From Gemmobacter lutimaris (GTDB taxonomy: Bacteria > Pseudomonadota > Alphaproteobacteria > Rhodobacterales > Rhodobacteraceae), in contig NZ_QXXQ01000010.1 in NCBI RefSeq assembly GCF_003570715.1, positions 62,001 through 126,000 of the forward strand: a stretch of 64,000 nt of DNA. Direction: 5' to 3'. The translations under genes and the position numbers were made by a program. This document shows, in pieces, positions 17,865 through 26,562 of the stretch. Position 1 is the stretch's first letter, and the number at the start of each line of letters is the position of its first letter. The notes under the pieces are model-generated. The model saw only the letters and a program-made list of their open reading frames with translations, was not told the origin of the DNA and made no database searches.

Positions 17865-18805
17865 GCCTGATCTGCGCCGTTCCGCTGCTGTCCGCCCTGT
17901 TTTCGGCCTGCGATACGCCACCACCCTTTGCGACGGGCTATGTCGAGGGGGATTTCGTGCTGATCGCACCGATTGCCGTGGCGCAGGTGTCGGCTGTCAC
18001 CGTGACGCGGGGCGATCATGTGGAAGCGGGGGCGCCGCTGGTGGCGATGGAAAAGCGCGATGCCGAAATCGCGCTGGCCGAAGCGCGCGCGGCAGAAGCG
18101 CGGGCCGCAAGCCAGTTGGCCAACCTTCAGGAAGGCCGCCGACCTGAGGAAATCCGTGTGCTGGAGGCGACGCTGACCTCGGCCCGCGCACAATCGAATG
18201 AGGCGGCGAAAGAGGTTGCGCGCCAGCAAAGCCTGAACGCCCGCAACGTCAGCCCCGAGGCGCAACTGGATCAGGCCCGCACTGCCGCCGAGGTTGCCGC
18301 CGCCCGCGTGGCCGAGGCAGAGGCCAATCTGGCCGTTGCCCGCCTGCCCGCCCGTGCGCAAGAGATCGAGGCCGCCCGCGCCGGGTTGGCGCAGGCACAG
18401 GCGGCACGCGAGGCGGCGGAATGGCAGGTGTCGCAACGCGCCCTTGCTGCCCCCGCGCCCGGCACGATCTACGATGTCGTGCGTGAACCCGGCGAGATTG
18501 CCGGACCGTCAGCCCCGGTCCTGTCCTTCCTGCCCGACGGCGCAGTTAAGCTGCGGCTTTACGTCCCCGAACCAGCGGTGGCCCATATCCGCCCCGGCAC
18601 GCGGCTGGTGGTCAATTGCGATGGCTGCACCGGGCAAGGCGCGACCGTCAGCTATGTGTCGGATGCGCCGGAATTCACGCCCCCGGTGATTTATTCGCTG
18701 CAAAACCGGCAGAAACTGGTGTTTCTGGTCGAGGCCCGCCCAGATCCCGGATCGGATCGGCTGAAGCCCGGCCAGATCGTCGATGTGGACCTGTCGGCGC
18801 CATGA
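17861..18805 (+). CDS. HlyD/YbhG-type membrane-fusion lipoprotein of ABC exporter
   Basis: 314 aa from the ATG overlapping the tetR stop. The N-terminus (MSLICAVPLLSALFSACDT) ends in a near-consensus lipobox (FSAC), suggesting a lipoprotein. Then come a half biotinyl/lipoyl domain, a long Ala/Glu/Arg-rich coiled-coil hairpin (about 65-190) and the second lipoyl half (APAPGTIYDVVREPGEI), followed by a beta-barrel domain. It links the inner-membrane ABC pump to an outer-membrane channel, which is not encoded here. Overlap of 4 bp with the ATPase gene. Confidence 0.85.
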   Translation: MSLICAVPLLSALFSACDTPPPFATGYVEGDFVLIAPIAVAQVSAVTVTRGDHVEAGAPLVAMEKRDAEIALAEARAAEARAASQLANLQEGRRPEEIRVLEATLTSARAQSNEAAKEVARQQSLNARNVSPEAQLDQARTAAEVAAARVAEAEANLAVARLPARAQEIEAARAGLAQAQAAREAAEWQVSQRALAAPAPGTIYDVVREPGEIAGPSAPVLSFLPDGAVKLRLYVPEPAVAHIRPGTRLVVNCDGCTGQGATVSYVSDAPEFTPPVIYSLQNRQKLVFLVEARPDPGSDRLKPGQIVDVDLSAP

Positions 18806-19701
18806 ACGCGATCGAGGTCACCGGACTGACGAAAGCCTTCCATGGTCGCAAGGTGGTGGATGACGTCTCGCTCAGCGTCGCGCGGGGCGAGATCGCGGGG
18901 TTTCTGGGGCCGAACGGGTCCGGCAAGACCACCTGCATCCGCATGATGTGCGGGCTGCTGACGCCCGATGCGGGCAACGGGCAAGTGCTGGGCCATGACA
19001 TCCGCCGCGAAGCCCGCGCCATCAAGCGGCAGGTCGGCTACATGACGCAGAAGTTTTCCTATTACGAGGATCTGACCATCGAGGAAAACCTTGCCTTCGT
19101 CGCCGGGCTTTACGCGCTACCGGCGCAGGCGGTGCGCGACACGCTGGCGGGGCTGGGCCTGACTTCGCGCCGCAGTCAGCTTGCAGGCAGCCTTTCGGGT
19201 GGCTGGAAGCAACGGCTCGCACTCGCGGCCTGCATCATGCACAAACCAAAGCTCCTGCTGCTGGACGAACCCACCGCCGGGGTGGACCCCAAGGCGCGGC
19301 GCGAGTTCTGGGATGAAATTCACGGTCTTGCCGCCGACGGGCTGACGGTTCTGGTATCCACGCATTACATGGACGAGGCAGAACGCTGCCATCGCATCAA
19401 CTATATCGCTTACGGCCGGTTGATTGCCCGCGGCACGGTGCCCGAGGTCATCGCCTCGGCCGGGTTGACCACCTTTCTGGTCACCGCCGACCGTCCGGGC
19501 GAGGTGGCGGCACGGCTGCGGGCCGCGCCGGGGGTGGAACAGGTTGCCCCGTTCGGCACCACTCTGCACGTCACCGGCACTGACCGCGCCGCGCTGGAAC
19601 GCGCGCTGACCGAGGCCGGTGCAAGCTTCCAGCCCGGCGAAACCAGCCTTGAGGACGTCTTCATCCGCCTGATGGGCCAGAGCAGGGACAACATGGCATG
19701 A
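18802..19701 (+). CDS. ABC exporter ATP-binding protein (YbhF-like, single domain)
   Basis: 299 aa. Walker A is GPNGSGKTT (about 37-45), signature LSGGWKQRL (about 130), Walker B LLLLDEPTAGVD, and the switch His is in STHYMDEAE. The C-terminal extension ends in TSLEDVFIRLMG, as in drug-exporter ATPases of the ABC-2 type. It couples ATP hydrolysis to the permease encoded next, with 4-bp overlaps on both sides. E. coli YbhF has two ATPase domains; this one has a single domain. Confidence 0.9.
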   Translation: MNAIEVTGLTKAFHGRKVVDDVSLSVARGEIAGFLGPNGSGKTTCIRMMCGLLTPDAGNGQVLGHDIRREARAIKRQVGYMTQKFSYYEDLTIEENLAFVAGLYALPAQAVRDTLAGLGLTSRRSQLAGSLSGGWKQRLALAACIMHKPKLLLLDEPTAGVDPKARREFWDEIHGLAADGLTVLVSTHYMDEAERCHRINYIAYGRLIARGTVPEVIASAGLTTFLVTADRPGEVAARLRAAPGVEQVAPFGTTLHVTGTDRAALERALTEAGASFQPGETSLEDVFIRLMGQSRDNMA

Positions 19702-20816
19702 CCGGCATTTCCCTTCGCCGCCTCGGCGCCCTGCTGCGCAAAGAGCTGATCCAGATGCGGCGCGACCGGATCACCTTCGCCATGATGCTGCTGGTGCCGC
19801 TGATGCAGCTTGTGCTGTTCGGCTATGCCATCAACAGCGACCCCAAACACCTGCCTGCCGCGCTGGTGGCACCGACGCAGGATCGGTTCAGCCGCGCCAT
19901 GGTTTCGGCGCTGGAGTTGACGGGATATTACGATTTCACCCATGTCGGCATTTCCGCGACAGAGGCAGAGGCGCTGATTACCCGCGGAGCTGTGGCTTTC
20001 GTCGTCACCCTGCCTTCGGATTTCGGACGGCGGGTCGAACGTGGCGACGCGCCGCAAATCCTGATCGAGGCGGATGCGACTGATCCTTCCGTCGCTTCGG
20101 GGGCCATTTCCACCCTTGGCACTGTCGCGGCAGAGGCCCTGCAACGCGAAACAGGGGCCAGCCCGACGCAGCCGCCTGTCGGGATCGTCGTTCACAAGCG
20201 CTATAACCCCGAGGGGATCACGCAATACAACATCGTGCCGGGGCTTCTGGGCGTAATCCTTCAGATGATCCTCGTGATGATGACGTCCATGGCACTGACC
20301 CGCGAGATCGAGCGCGGCACGATGGAGAACCTGCTGGCCCTGCCCGCCACGCCGGTCGAGATCATGCTCGGCAAGGTGGTGCCCTATATGGGCGTCGGCG
20401 CGGTGCAGGTGGCGGTGGTTCTGCTGGCGGCACGGCTGTTGTTCGGCGTGCCTTTCGTCGGCAGTTTCAGCGTGCTGGCCGCGGGCATCTTCACCTTCGT
20501 GCTGGCGCTGGTGATCCTTGGCTACCTGATTTCCACCCTCGCGCGCACGCAGATGCAGGCAATGCAGCTCACGTTCTTCTTCTTCCTGCCGTCCTTGATG
20601 CTGTCGGGCTTCATGTTCCCGTTCCGCGGCATGCCCGGCTGGGCGCAGACGCTGGGCGAGGTCTTCCCGCTGACGCATTTCCTGCGGCTGATCCGGGCAG
20701 TGATGTTGAAAGGGGCGAGCCAGCCCGACATTGCACAGCCGATGGCGGCGTTGCTGGCCTTCGTGCTGGTCTATGGCCTGCTGGCGCTGGCGCGCTTCCG
20801 CCGCACACTGGATTGA
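19698..20816 (+). CDS. ABC-2 type exporter permease (YbhS/YhhJ-like)
   Basis: 372 aa. One N-terminal transmembrane helix (FAMMLLVPLMQLVLFGYAI), a large periplasmic domain (about 45-175), then about five helices including ILQMILVMMTSMAL, the EREIERGTMENLLALP-type ABC-2 motif, and the conserved FFLPSLMLSGFMFPFRGMP segment. It forms the export channel with the preceding ATPase. Only one permease is present, so a homodimer is implied. A bidirectional terminator follows directly. Confidence 0.88.
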   Translation: MTGISLRRLGALLRKELIQMRRDRITFAMMLLVPLMQLVLFGYAINSDPKHLPAALVAPTQDRFSRAMVSALELTGYYDFTHVGISATEAEALITRGAVAFVVTLPSDFGRRVERGDAPQILIEADATDPSVASGAISTLGTVAAEALQRETGASPTQPPVGIVVHKRYNPEGITQYNIVPGLLGVILQMILVMMTSMALTREIERGTMENLLALPATPVEIMLGKVVPYMGVGAVQVAVVLLAARLLFGVPFVGSFSVLAAGIFTFVLALVILGYLISTLARTQMQAMQLTFFFFLPSLMLSGFMFPFRGMPGWAQTLGEVFPLTHFLRLIRAVMLKGASQPDIAQPMAALLAFVLVYGLLALARFRRTLD

Positions 20817-20820
20817 AAAG

Positions 20821-20842
20821 GGGCGCGGGTTTCCCCGCGCCC
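20821..20842. terminator. Bidirectional terminator between ABC exporter and TRAP operon
   Basis: GGGCGCGGG (20821-20829) pairs with CCCGCGCCC (20834-20842) around a 4-nt loop. On the minus strand it is followed by CTTTTC, on the plus strand by a weaker T-rich stretch; the two operons converge here. Confidence 0.75.
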
Positions 20843-20850
20843 TGTCACTC

Positions 20851-20886
20851 TTTACCGAAACTTCTGGCTTTACCGAAACTTCTGGC
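20851..20886. repeat. Exact 18-bp tandem duplication
   Basis: TTTACCGAAACTTCTGGC occurs at 20851-20868 and again, head to tail, at 20869-20886. It lies immediately downstream of the TRAP permease stop codon (20889-20891). Confidence 0.95.
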
Positions 20887-20888
20887 CA

Positions 20889-22955
20889 TCAGGCAGCCAC
20901 CCCGCCGCGCCCCATCAATTGCCTCAGCGCCACGGGCAGGATCAGGATGAGGCCGATGATCGTAGGCGTCATCGACGGCGCCACCAGCAGCAGCGCGGCC
21001 ACGGTCAGCGCCAGCCGCTCCCACCCTTTCAGGGGGGCGAACAGCCAGCCGGTGACAGCCGCTGCCAGCACATAGATGCCCATCACCGCGCCGAAGAACG
21101 CGAGGAAGAAGGCGCCCCAGGTAAAGCCCTCGGTCACCAAGAGAAGCGCAGGTTGGAAGGCAAAGACGAAGGGCACCAGCACTTTGCCCATGCCCAGCCG
21201 GAACGCCGTGTTCCCCGCCTTGAAGGCGTTCGCCCCGGCGATCCCCGCCGCCGCATAGGCGGCCATGGCCACAGGGGGCGTGATGTCGGCCAGCACCCCG
21301 TAGTAGAACACGAAGAAATGGGCGACGATCTGTTCCATCCCCAGCATGCCGAGGATGGGCGCCGCCACCGCCACCATGATGATGTAATTGGCGGTCGTCG
21401 GGATGCCGCAGCCCATCAGGATGCAAACCACCGCCGTCAGCAGCAGGGTGAACAGCAGGGTCAGCGTCGGCACCGTCATGATCTCGAACGGCAGCACCGA
21501 CAGCCAGCCCGAGACCGAGGCCGCCCAGCCCGCCGCAACGCCCGTCACCATATAGGCGATCTTGAAGCCGACGCCGGTCAGGGTGACGACGCCGATCACC
21601 ACACCCACCAACGCAGCGGCGGCGGTCACCGACAGCGATTGGCGCGCGCCAAGGCAGAAACCCTCCCAAACGCCATGGGCGGTACCACGGATGGCCTGCG
21701 TCACGCCGCCCTTCATGAACTCCTGAATCGCCAGAACCACGATACAGGCGGTGATCGACCAGAAGGCGGCAGCGAAGGGCGTGCGGCCCGACAGCAGCAC
21801 CGCCACCAGCAGGATCAGCGGGAAGACCGACAGCCAGCCAGCCTTCAGCACCTTCCACGCATTTGGCAGCTCTTCGGCCGACAGGCCGCGCAGGCCCAGA
21901 CGCCGCGCTTCAAGATGCACCTGCACCAGCACGCCGAAGAAGTGCATGAAGGCCGGGACCAGAGCGGCGGTCAGGATGGTGGTCAGCGGCACGCCCAGAT
22001 ATTCGATCATCAGGAAGGCCACGGCCCCCATGACTGGCGGTGTGATCTGCCCGCCGGTGGAGGATGCCGCCTCGACGGCCGCCGCGAAATGGCGGGGATA
22101 GCCGATGCGGATCATCGCCGGGATGGTCAGTGATCCGGTCGTCACCGTATTGGCGATGGAGGAACCCGAGATCGACCCCAGCAGCGCCGACGACAGCACC
22201 GAAACCTTGGCAGGCCCCCCCGCATAACGCCCGGCCAGCGCCGAAGCCACGTCGATGAACAACTGCCCCAGCCCGATCCGCGTCGCCATCACGCCGAACA
22301 GCACGAAGTGGAACACATAGGTGGCGATTACCCCCAGCGCGGTGCCGTAAATGCCCTGCGAGGTCAGATAAAGGTGGTTGACGATGTTCGACCAGCTTGC
22401 CCCCGGATGGACAAGGATACCCGGCATAGACTGCCCGAAATAGGCGTAGCCGATGAACAGGATCGCAATGACCGGCAGCGGCCAGCCCATCGACCGCCGC
22501 ACAGCCTCCAGCAGAACGACGATGAGGACGGTCCCCATCGCCACGTCGATGGGCAGCGGATTGCCGACGCGGAACGCGAGTTCCGAATAGATCCATGGCA
22601 CATAAAGCGCCGCCACGGTCCCGGCGATGGCCAGAAGCCAGTCAATCAGCGGCAGGCCCCAAGGGGCAAGAATGCCCGGCTCGGTGCGCTTGGCACCAAA
22701 GGCCGAAAAGCTCAGGAACACCAGCGCCAGCGTGACGCCCATATGCAGCCCGCGATGCACCGTCGCCTGCGGGATGCCGAACCCGGCGGTATAATAATGA
22801 TAACATGACAGCAGGAACAGAATGGCCGCAGTCAGGATAGCCAGCGGCCGCGCAACCTCGCGGAACCGCATTTCCGGGTCGAACTTTTCTTCCAGCGCCT
22901 GAAGCTCGCCCGCGGTCAGATGCCGCGGAACCTCGTCTTCCTCTACCTTCGCCAT
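20889..22955 (-). CDS. TRAP transporter fused permease (4TM + 12TM)
   Basis: 688 aa. The N-terminal ~200 residues hold DctQ-like helices (ILTAAILFLLSCYHYYTAGF and others) and the rest is a DctM-type domain with the conserved GSISGSSIANTVTTGSLTIPAMIR segment (about 265-285) and VEAASSTGGQITPPVMGAVAF. Such fused permeases work with TAXI-family binding proteins, and a TAXI gene lies 94 bp upstream in the same orientation. It is a sodium- or proton-driven importer of an unknown organic acid. Shadow frames on both strands are long because of the GC content. Confidence 0.92.
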   Translation of the reverse strand: MAKVEEDEVPRHLTAGELQALEEKFDPEMRFREVARPLAILTAAILFLLSCYHYYTAGFGIPQATVHRGLHMGVTLALVFLSFSAFGAKRTEPGILAPWGLPLIDWLLAIAGTVAALYVPWIYSELAFRVGNPLPIDVAMGTVLIVVLLEAVRRSMGWPLPVIAILFIGYAYFGQSMPGILVHPGASWSNIVNHLYLTSQGIYGTALGVIATYVFHFVLFGVMATRIGLGQLFIDVASALAGRYAGGPAKVSVLSSALLGSISGSSIANTVTTGSLTIPAMIRIGYPRHFAAAVEAASSTGGQITPPVMGAVAFLMIEYLGVPLTTILTAALVPAFMHFFGVLVQVHLEARRLGLRGLSAEELPNAWKVLKAGWLSVFPLILLVAVLLSGRTPFAAAFWSITACIVVLAIQEFMKGGVTQAIRGTAHGVWEGFCLGARQSLSVTAAAALVGVVIGVVTLTGVGFKIAYMVTGVAAGWAASVSGWLSVLPFEIMTVPTLTLLFTLLLTAVVCILMGCGIPTTANYIIMVAVAAPILGMLGMEQIVAHFFVFYYGVLADITPPVAMAAYAAAGIAGANAFKAGNTAFRLGMGKVLVPFVFAFQPALLLVTEGFTWGAFFLAFFGAVMGIYVLAAAVTGWLFAPLKGWERLALTVAALLLVAPSMTPTIIGLILILPVALRQLMGRGGVAA

Positions 22956-22996
22956 AGGTCACTTGCCCCCTGTTCTGACTGTTACAAAGCGCGAGA

Positions 22997-23020
22997 GGGC
23001 CGCGCATCGCGGCGCGGCCC
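22997..23020 (-). other. Intercistronic hairpin between TAXI and TRAP permease genes
   Basis: GGGCCGCGC (22997-23005) and GCGCGGCCC (23012-23020) form a perfect 9-bp stem with a 6-nt loop. No T-run follows on the minus strand, so it more likely stabilises the upstream mRNA or attenuates than fully terminates. Confidence 0.6.
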
Positions 23021-23049
23021 CTTCTTCTGGCCGGTCTTGTGCCGGTCCT

Positions 23050-24054
23050 TTACTTCAGCAGACCCGCTTCCTTGTAGAAGCGCTCGGCGCCCGGATGCAG
23101 CGGAATACCAACGCCGTTCAGCGCGGTGTCGGCGGTGATCATCTTGCCCTTGGCATGGCCCGAATCCAGCAGCTTGCGGGTATTGTCGTTCCACAGCGCC
23201 TTGGTGATCTGGTAAACCAGTTCTTCGGGCTGGTCGGCGCTGGTGATCCATTGCGCACCAACCGAAAGGGTCTTCACATCGTCGGCATTGCCTTCATAGG
23301 TGCCACCCGGAATGGTGTCAGCCGCGAAGAACCCATATTTTTCGCAGATCGCGGGTGCCTCGTCACAGGTGATCGGGACGATCTTCACGGCGTGCTGGCT
23401 GGCCAGTTCGGCAATCGCACCGGCAGGATAGCCGCCCACGAAGAAGAAGGCATCCATCGCGCCGTCGCGCATCCGGTCGGCGGCCTGATCGGGCTTCAGG
23501 AACTCGGCCTTCACATCGCCTTCCGACAGGCCATAGCCTTCAAGGATGATCCGCGCATCGACCAGCGTGCCCGAGCCCGGTTCGTCCAGCGACACGGTTT
23601 TGCCCTTCAGATCGGCCACGCCATTGATACCCGATTCCGCGCTGGCAACCAGATGGATGCTTTCCGGGTAAAGGTTGGCGATGGCGCGCAGTTTTTCGAC
23701 TGCGGGCTTGCCTTCCCAGATGCCGGTGCCGGTATAGGCCCAGGTTGCCACGTCGGATTGCGAGAAGCCCGATTCCAGCGTGCCACCCGCGATGGCGTTG
23801 ATATTGGCGACCGATCCGTTGGCCGACAGCGCCGAGGCGATCAGGCCCGGAACACCACAGGAGCCGCCCTCTTCACAGGGGCGCGAGCCCGGCGGGTTCG
23901 AGATCGCATTGGCCAGCAAGCCGCCGATCGGATAGTAGGTGCCAGCGGTGCCGCCGGTGCCGATGCGGAAAAACGCCATGTCCTGCGCCTGCGCGGCGCC
24001 CGCCAGAAGGCCCGCCGTCAGCGCGAGACCCGCGAAGAATTTCTGATGAATCAT
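23050..24054 (-). CDS. TAXI-family TRAP solute-binding protein
   Basis: 334 aa. The start is set at the ATG at 24054, with an AAGGGGAG site about 10 nt upstream; the ATG at 24063 directly abuts that site and is unlikely. The signal peptide (MIHQKFFAGLALTAGLLAGAAQA) is followed by the TAXI signature FFRIGTGGTAGTYYPIGG. It binds substrate in the periplasm for the fused permease downstream. Its ligand cannot be read from sequence; glutamate/aspartate and other acids are known for the family. Confidence 0.9.
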   Translation of the reverse strand: MIHQKFFAGLALTAGLLAGAAQAQDMAFFRIGTGGTAGTYYPIGGLLANAISNPPGSRPCEEGGSCGVPGLIASALSANGSVANINAIAGGTLESGFSQSDVATWAYTGTGIWEGKPAVEKLRAIANLYPESIHLVASAESGINGVADLKGKTVSLDEPGSGTLVDARIILEGYGLSEGDVKAEFLKPDQAADRMRDGAMDAFFFVGGYPAGAIAELASQHAVKIVPITCDEAPAICEKYGFFAADTIPGGTYEGNADDVKTLSVGAQWITSADQPEELVYQITKALWNDNTRKLLDSGHAKGKMITADTALNGVGIPLHPGAERFYKEAGLLK

Positions 24055-24274
24055 ACCCAACATCTCCCCTTGGCAAAGAGGGCGCCGTTCATCACGCGCC
24101 CTTGATCGCCCCAGTAAGACCGACCAAATGGTCAAATGCAACCGCTTTGGGACCGGCGCTTTGACAGTTTCGCAGGCGAAATGCCGGAACCACCCCGAAA
24201 CTGGCGCCGGTTTCCGACATGCCGATGCCGGTTGCGGGCTGGTTTTTCCACATTGTTCGGGCTAGGCAAAGGTG

Positions 24275-24396
24275 TTCTCAGGGCGGGGTGCAATTCCCCA
24301 CCGGCGGTATAGCCCGCGAGCGCCTTCGGCAACGAAGGGTCAGCAGATCCGGTGTAATTCCGGGGCCGACGGTATAGTCCGGATGGAAGAGAATCG
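24275..24396 (+). promoter_or_regulatory. FMN riboswitch (RFN element)
   Basis: The conserved RFN segments are visible in order: TTCTCAGGGCGGGG (from 24275), AATTCCCCACCGGCGGTATAGCCC, GTCAGCAGATCCGG, AATTCCGGGGCCGACGGTATAGTC, and GGATGGAAGAGAAT (to about 24393). It lies 80 bp upstream of ribH, whose product acts in riboflavin synthesis. No T-tailed terminator is evident between aptamer and gene, so control is probably at translation. Confidence 0.95.
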
Positions 24397-24474
24397 CGCA
24401 CGGCCTGCATCCCGCGGGCCGGGTGTGACTCGTGCTCTGGGACCTGACGCAATTGAACGGAAGGTTCCGAAAAC

Positions 24475-24927
24475 ATGACGACCAAGACCCCCCGCATCGC
24501 CTTTATCCGCGCGCGCTGGCACGATGACATCGTGGACCGCGCGCATGAGGGCTTTCTGACCGAGGCCACCCGGCTGATCCCCGGTGCCGAGGTGGAAACC
24601 TTTGACGTGCCCGGCGCATTCGAGATGCCGCTTGCCGCGAAGAAACTGGCGCAGACCGGGCGTTTCGACGCTGTGGTCGCCGCCGCCTTCGTGGTGGATG
24701 GCGGTATCTATCGCCACGATTTCGTCGCCGGTGCCGTGGTGACCGGACTGATGAACGTGGGCCTTGAAACCGGCGTGCCTTGCCTGTCGGTCTCGCTGAC
24801 GCCGCACAATTACCAGCCGGTCGATGTGCTGACCGATTTCTACCGCGACCATTTCGTCAAGAAGGGCGCCGAGGCCGCCAGCGCGGTGCGGCAGCTTCTG
24901 GACCTTGAGACGCGGCTGGCGGGCTGA
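24475..24927 (+). CDS. ribH: 6,7-dimethyl-8-ribityllumazine synthase, type II (RibH2-like)
   Basis: 150 aa. Family blocks are RARWHDDIVDRAHEGF, FDVPGAFEMPLAAKKLA (about 42-58), AAAFVVDGGIYRHDFVAGAV with the catalytic His, and TPHNYQPVDVLTDFYRDHFVKKG. These variants match the type II enzyme of Rhizobiales/Brucella (RibH2), a decamer, rather than the icosahedral RibH1 type. It condenses the pyrimidine intermediate with dihydroxybutanone phosphate. It is alone behind the FMN riboswitch, apart from other rib genes in this window. Confidence 0.92.
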   Translation: MTTKTPRIAFIRARWHDDIVDRAHEGFLTEATRLIPGAEVETFDVPGAFEMPLAAKKLAQTGRFDAVVAAAFVVDGGIYRHDFVAGAVVTGLMNVGLETGVPCLSVSLTPHNYQPVDVLTDFYRDHFVKKGAEAASAVRQLLDLETRLAG

Positions 24928-24929
24928 GC

Positions 24930-26561
24930 CTACAGCCGCGAATAGTGGCGCCCGGTCAGCCGGGCGACCACCTGCGCCAGTTCGGTATCGCGTCGCGGGG
25001 CGTCCCAGCCCAGGATTTCAGCCACAAACCCGGCGATCCGCTCCAGATCGCGCGCGCTCAGCTGGCCGGTGACCGCCAGCGCCGTGCGACGCATCACCAG
25101 ATCCTCCAGACATTGCACCTGTTCGTGCCGGGTCAGCCAACCCAATTCTTCCAGCGTGTAATCAGGCGCATCCTGCAGCGGGGTGGGTGAAGCGCCTTCT
25201 GCCGCCAGAACGGCGCGTGCCGTGGTGCCATAACGCGCCAGCAGCGTGGCGGCACGTCCGGGCGCCCCGCCCGCCTGTGCCGCCCAAGCCGCCGGGTCAG
25301 CCGGATAATCCCGCCCGCCTCCGATGGGCAGATCGCGCGTGCTGACCTGCCGCGCCCGACCAAGGCGCGACAGAACCGTATCCGCCACCTCCTCGGCAAA
25401 GCCCCGGAAGGTTGTCCACTTGCCGCCGACCAGCGAGATCACCGGCCAGTCGCGCGCGCCCGCCGCCTCGATCACCGGGGCGGAATGGTCGCGGCTGATC
25501 AGCCCCGCCGCCGTCCCGTCCGAGGCCGGCAGCGGCCGGATGCCGGAATAGGCATAGACGATCTGGCTGCGGTCGAAATGCAGCCCCGGCAGCAGGCTGC
25601 GCAGGCTTTGCAGGAAATAGTCGATCTCCGGCTCCTCGCAGCGCACGGTATCGGGGTCGTCGGCGCGGGTGTCGGTCGATCCGACCAGCGCACGGCCCAG
25701 ATAATCGAACACCAGACAGATGCGCCCGTCATCGGCCTCGAAATAGATCATCCGCCCCTTCAGCGCCGCCAGAAGCGCCGGGTGATCCAGCAGGATATGC
25801 GAACCCTTGGTGCCGCCGATCAGCCGGGTTTGCAGCCCCAGCGTAGCGTTCACGCTGTCGATCCACGGCCCGGCTGCATTGACCACCACGCGCGGGCGCA
25901 GCGCCAGTTCGGCGCCATCGACGGTGCGCAGCCGCACCGTGGCGCCCTCCGCCCCCAGCAGCGCGCAATGGTTGAAGGCGCGCGAGGCCGAGCTGGCTCG
26001 CAACCCGTCCTGCACCAGTTCCAGCACCAGCCGTTCGGGATGCGCCACCGTCGCGTCAAAGTAGCGCCCCGCCGCCACGATACGCGGCGTCAGCGGCGGA
26101 ATCTCGGCCAACGCCTTCGCCCGGCCCCACAGCGCATGGCGCGGCATGACCTGCGCCCGCGCGCCATAGAAATCATAAAGCGCGAGGCCGATCTTCATCA
26201 GCACCGCCCCGCGTGCCCGTGGCGCGGTGGTCGATCCCATCAGCGTGCGCAGCGCCGCGCCGATGCCCTTGAGCCACGAAAAGATCGGGATCACGGTCGG
26301 CAGTGGATGCACGCAATGCGGGGCGTTGCGCAAGAGAAGGTTCCGTTCCAGCGTCGATTGCGCGACAAGGCGAAACTCGCCGGTTTCCAGATACTTGATG
26401 CCGCCATGGATCAACCGCGAGGGCGCGGCCGAGGTGCCCGAGCCGTAATCGCCCTTGTCGGCGATCACGCAGGTCAGCCCCTGTTCGCACAGGTCACGGA
26501 ATAACCCGGCCCCGTTGATCCCGGCGCCGAGGATCAGCACGTCGATGGGGGTTGCAGTCAT
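24930..26561 (-). CDS. FAD-dependent polyol-/glycerol-3-phosphate dehydrogenase (GlpD-like)
   Basis: 543 aa from the ATG at 26561. The FAD-binding loop DVLILGAGINGAG opens the protein; GSGTSAAPSRLIHGGIKYLE and GGTKGSHILLDHP are DAO/GlpD-family blocks, and the C-terminal DAO_C helical domain follows. It lies 1 bp behind an FGGY kinase in the ABC-transporter operon, so it likely oxidises the phosphate ester made by that kinase and passes electrons to quinone. It differs clearly from the second homologue, EryB at 34491. Glycerol 3-phosphate is the alternative substrate. Confidence 0.85.
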   Translation of the reverse strand: MTATPIDVLILGAGINGAGLFRDLCEQGLTCVIADKGDYGSGTSAAPSRLIHGGIKYLETGEFRLVAQSTLERNLLLRNAPHCVHPLPTVIPIFSWLKGIGAALRTLMGSTTAPRARGAVLMKIGLALYDFYGARAQVMPRHALWGRAKALAEIPPLTPRIVAAGRYFDATVAHPERLVLELVQDGLRASSASRAFNHCALLGAEGATVRLRTVDGAELALRPRVVVNAAGPWIDSVNATLGLQTRLIGGTKGSHILLDHPALLAALKGRMIYFEADDGRICLVFDYLGRALVGSTDTRADDPDTVRCEEPEIDYFLQSLRSLLPGLHFDRSQIVYAYSGIRPLPASDGTAAGLISRDHSAPVIEAAGARDWPVISLVGGKWTTFRGFAEEVADTVLSRLGRARQVSTRDLPIGGGRDYPADPAAWAAQAGGAPGRAATLLARYGTTARAVLAAEGASPTPLQDAPDYTLEELGWLTRHEQVQCLEDLVMRRTALAVTGQLSARDLERIAGFVAEILGWDAPRRDTELAQVVARLTGRHYSRL

Positions 26562-26562
26562 C

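Noticed and set aside
20845-21858. Minus-strand frame ending in a duplicated ARSFGK peptide
   Set aside because: Overlaps the TRAP permease in another frame; the repeat comes from the 18-bp tandem duplication and there is no domain.
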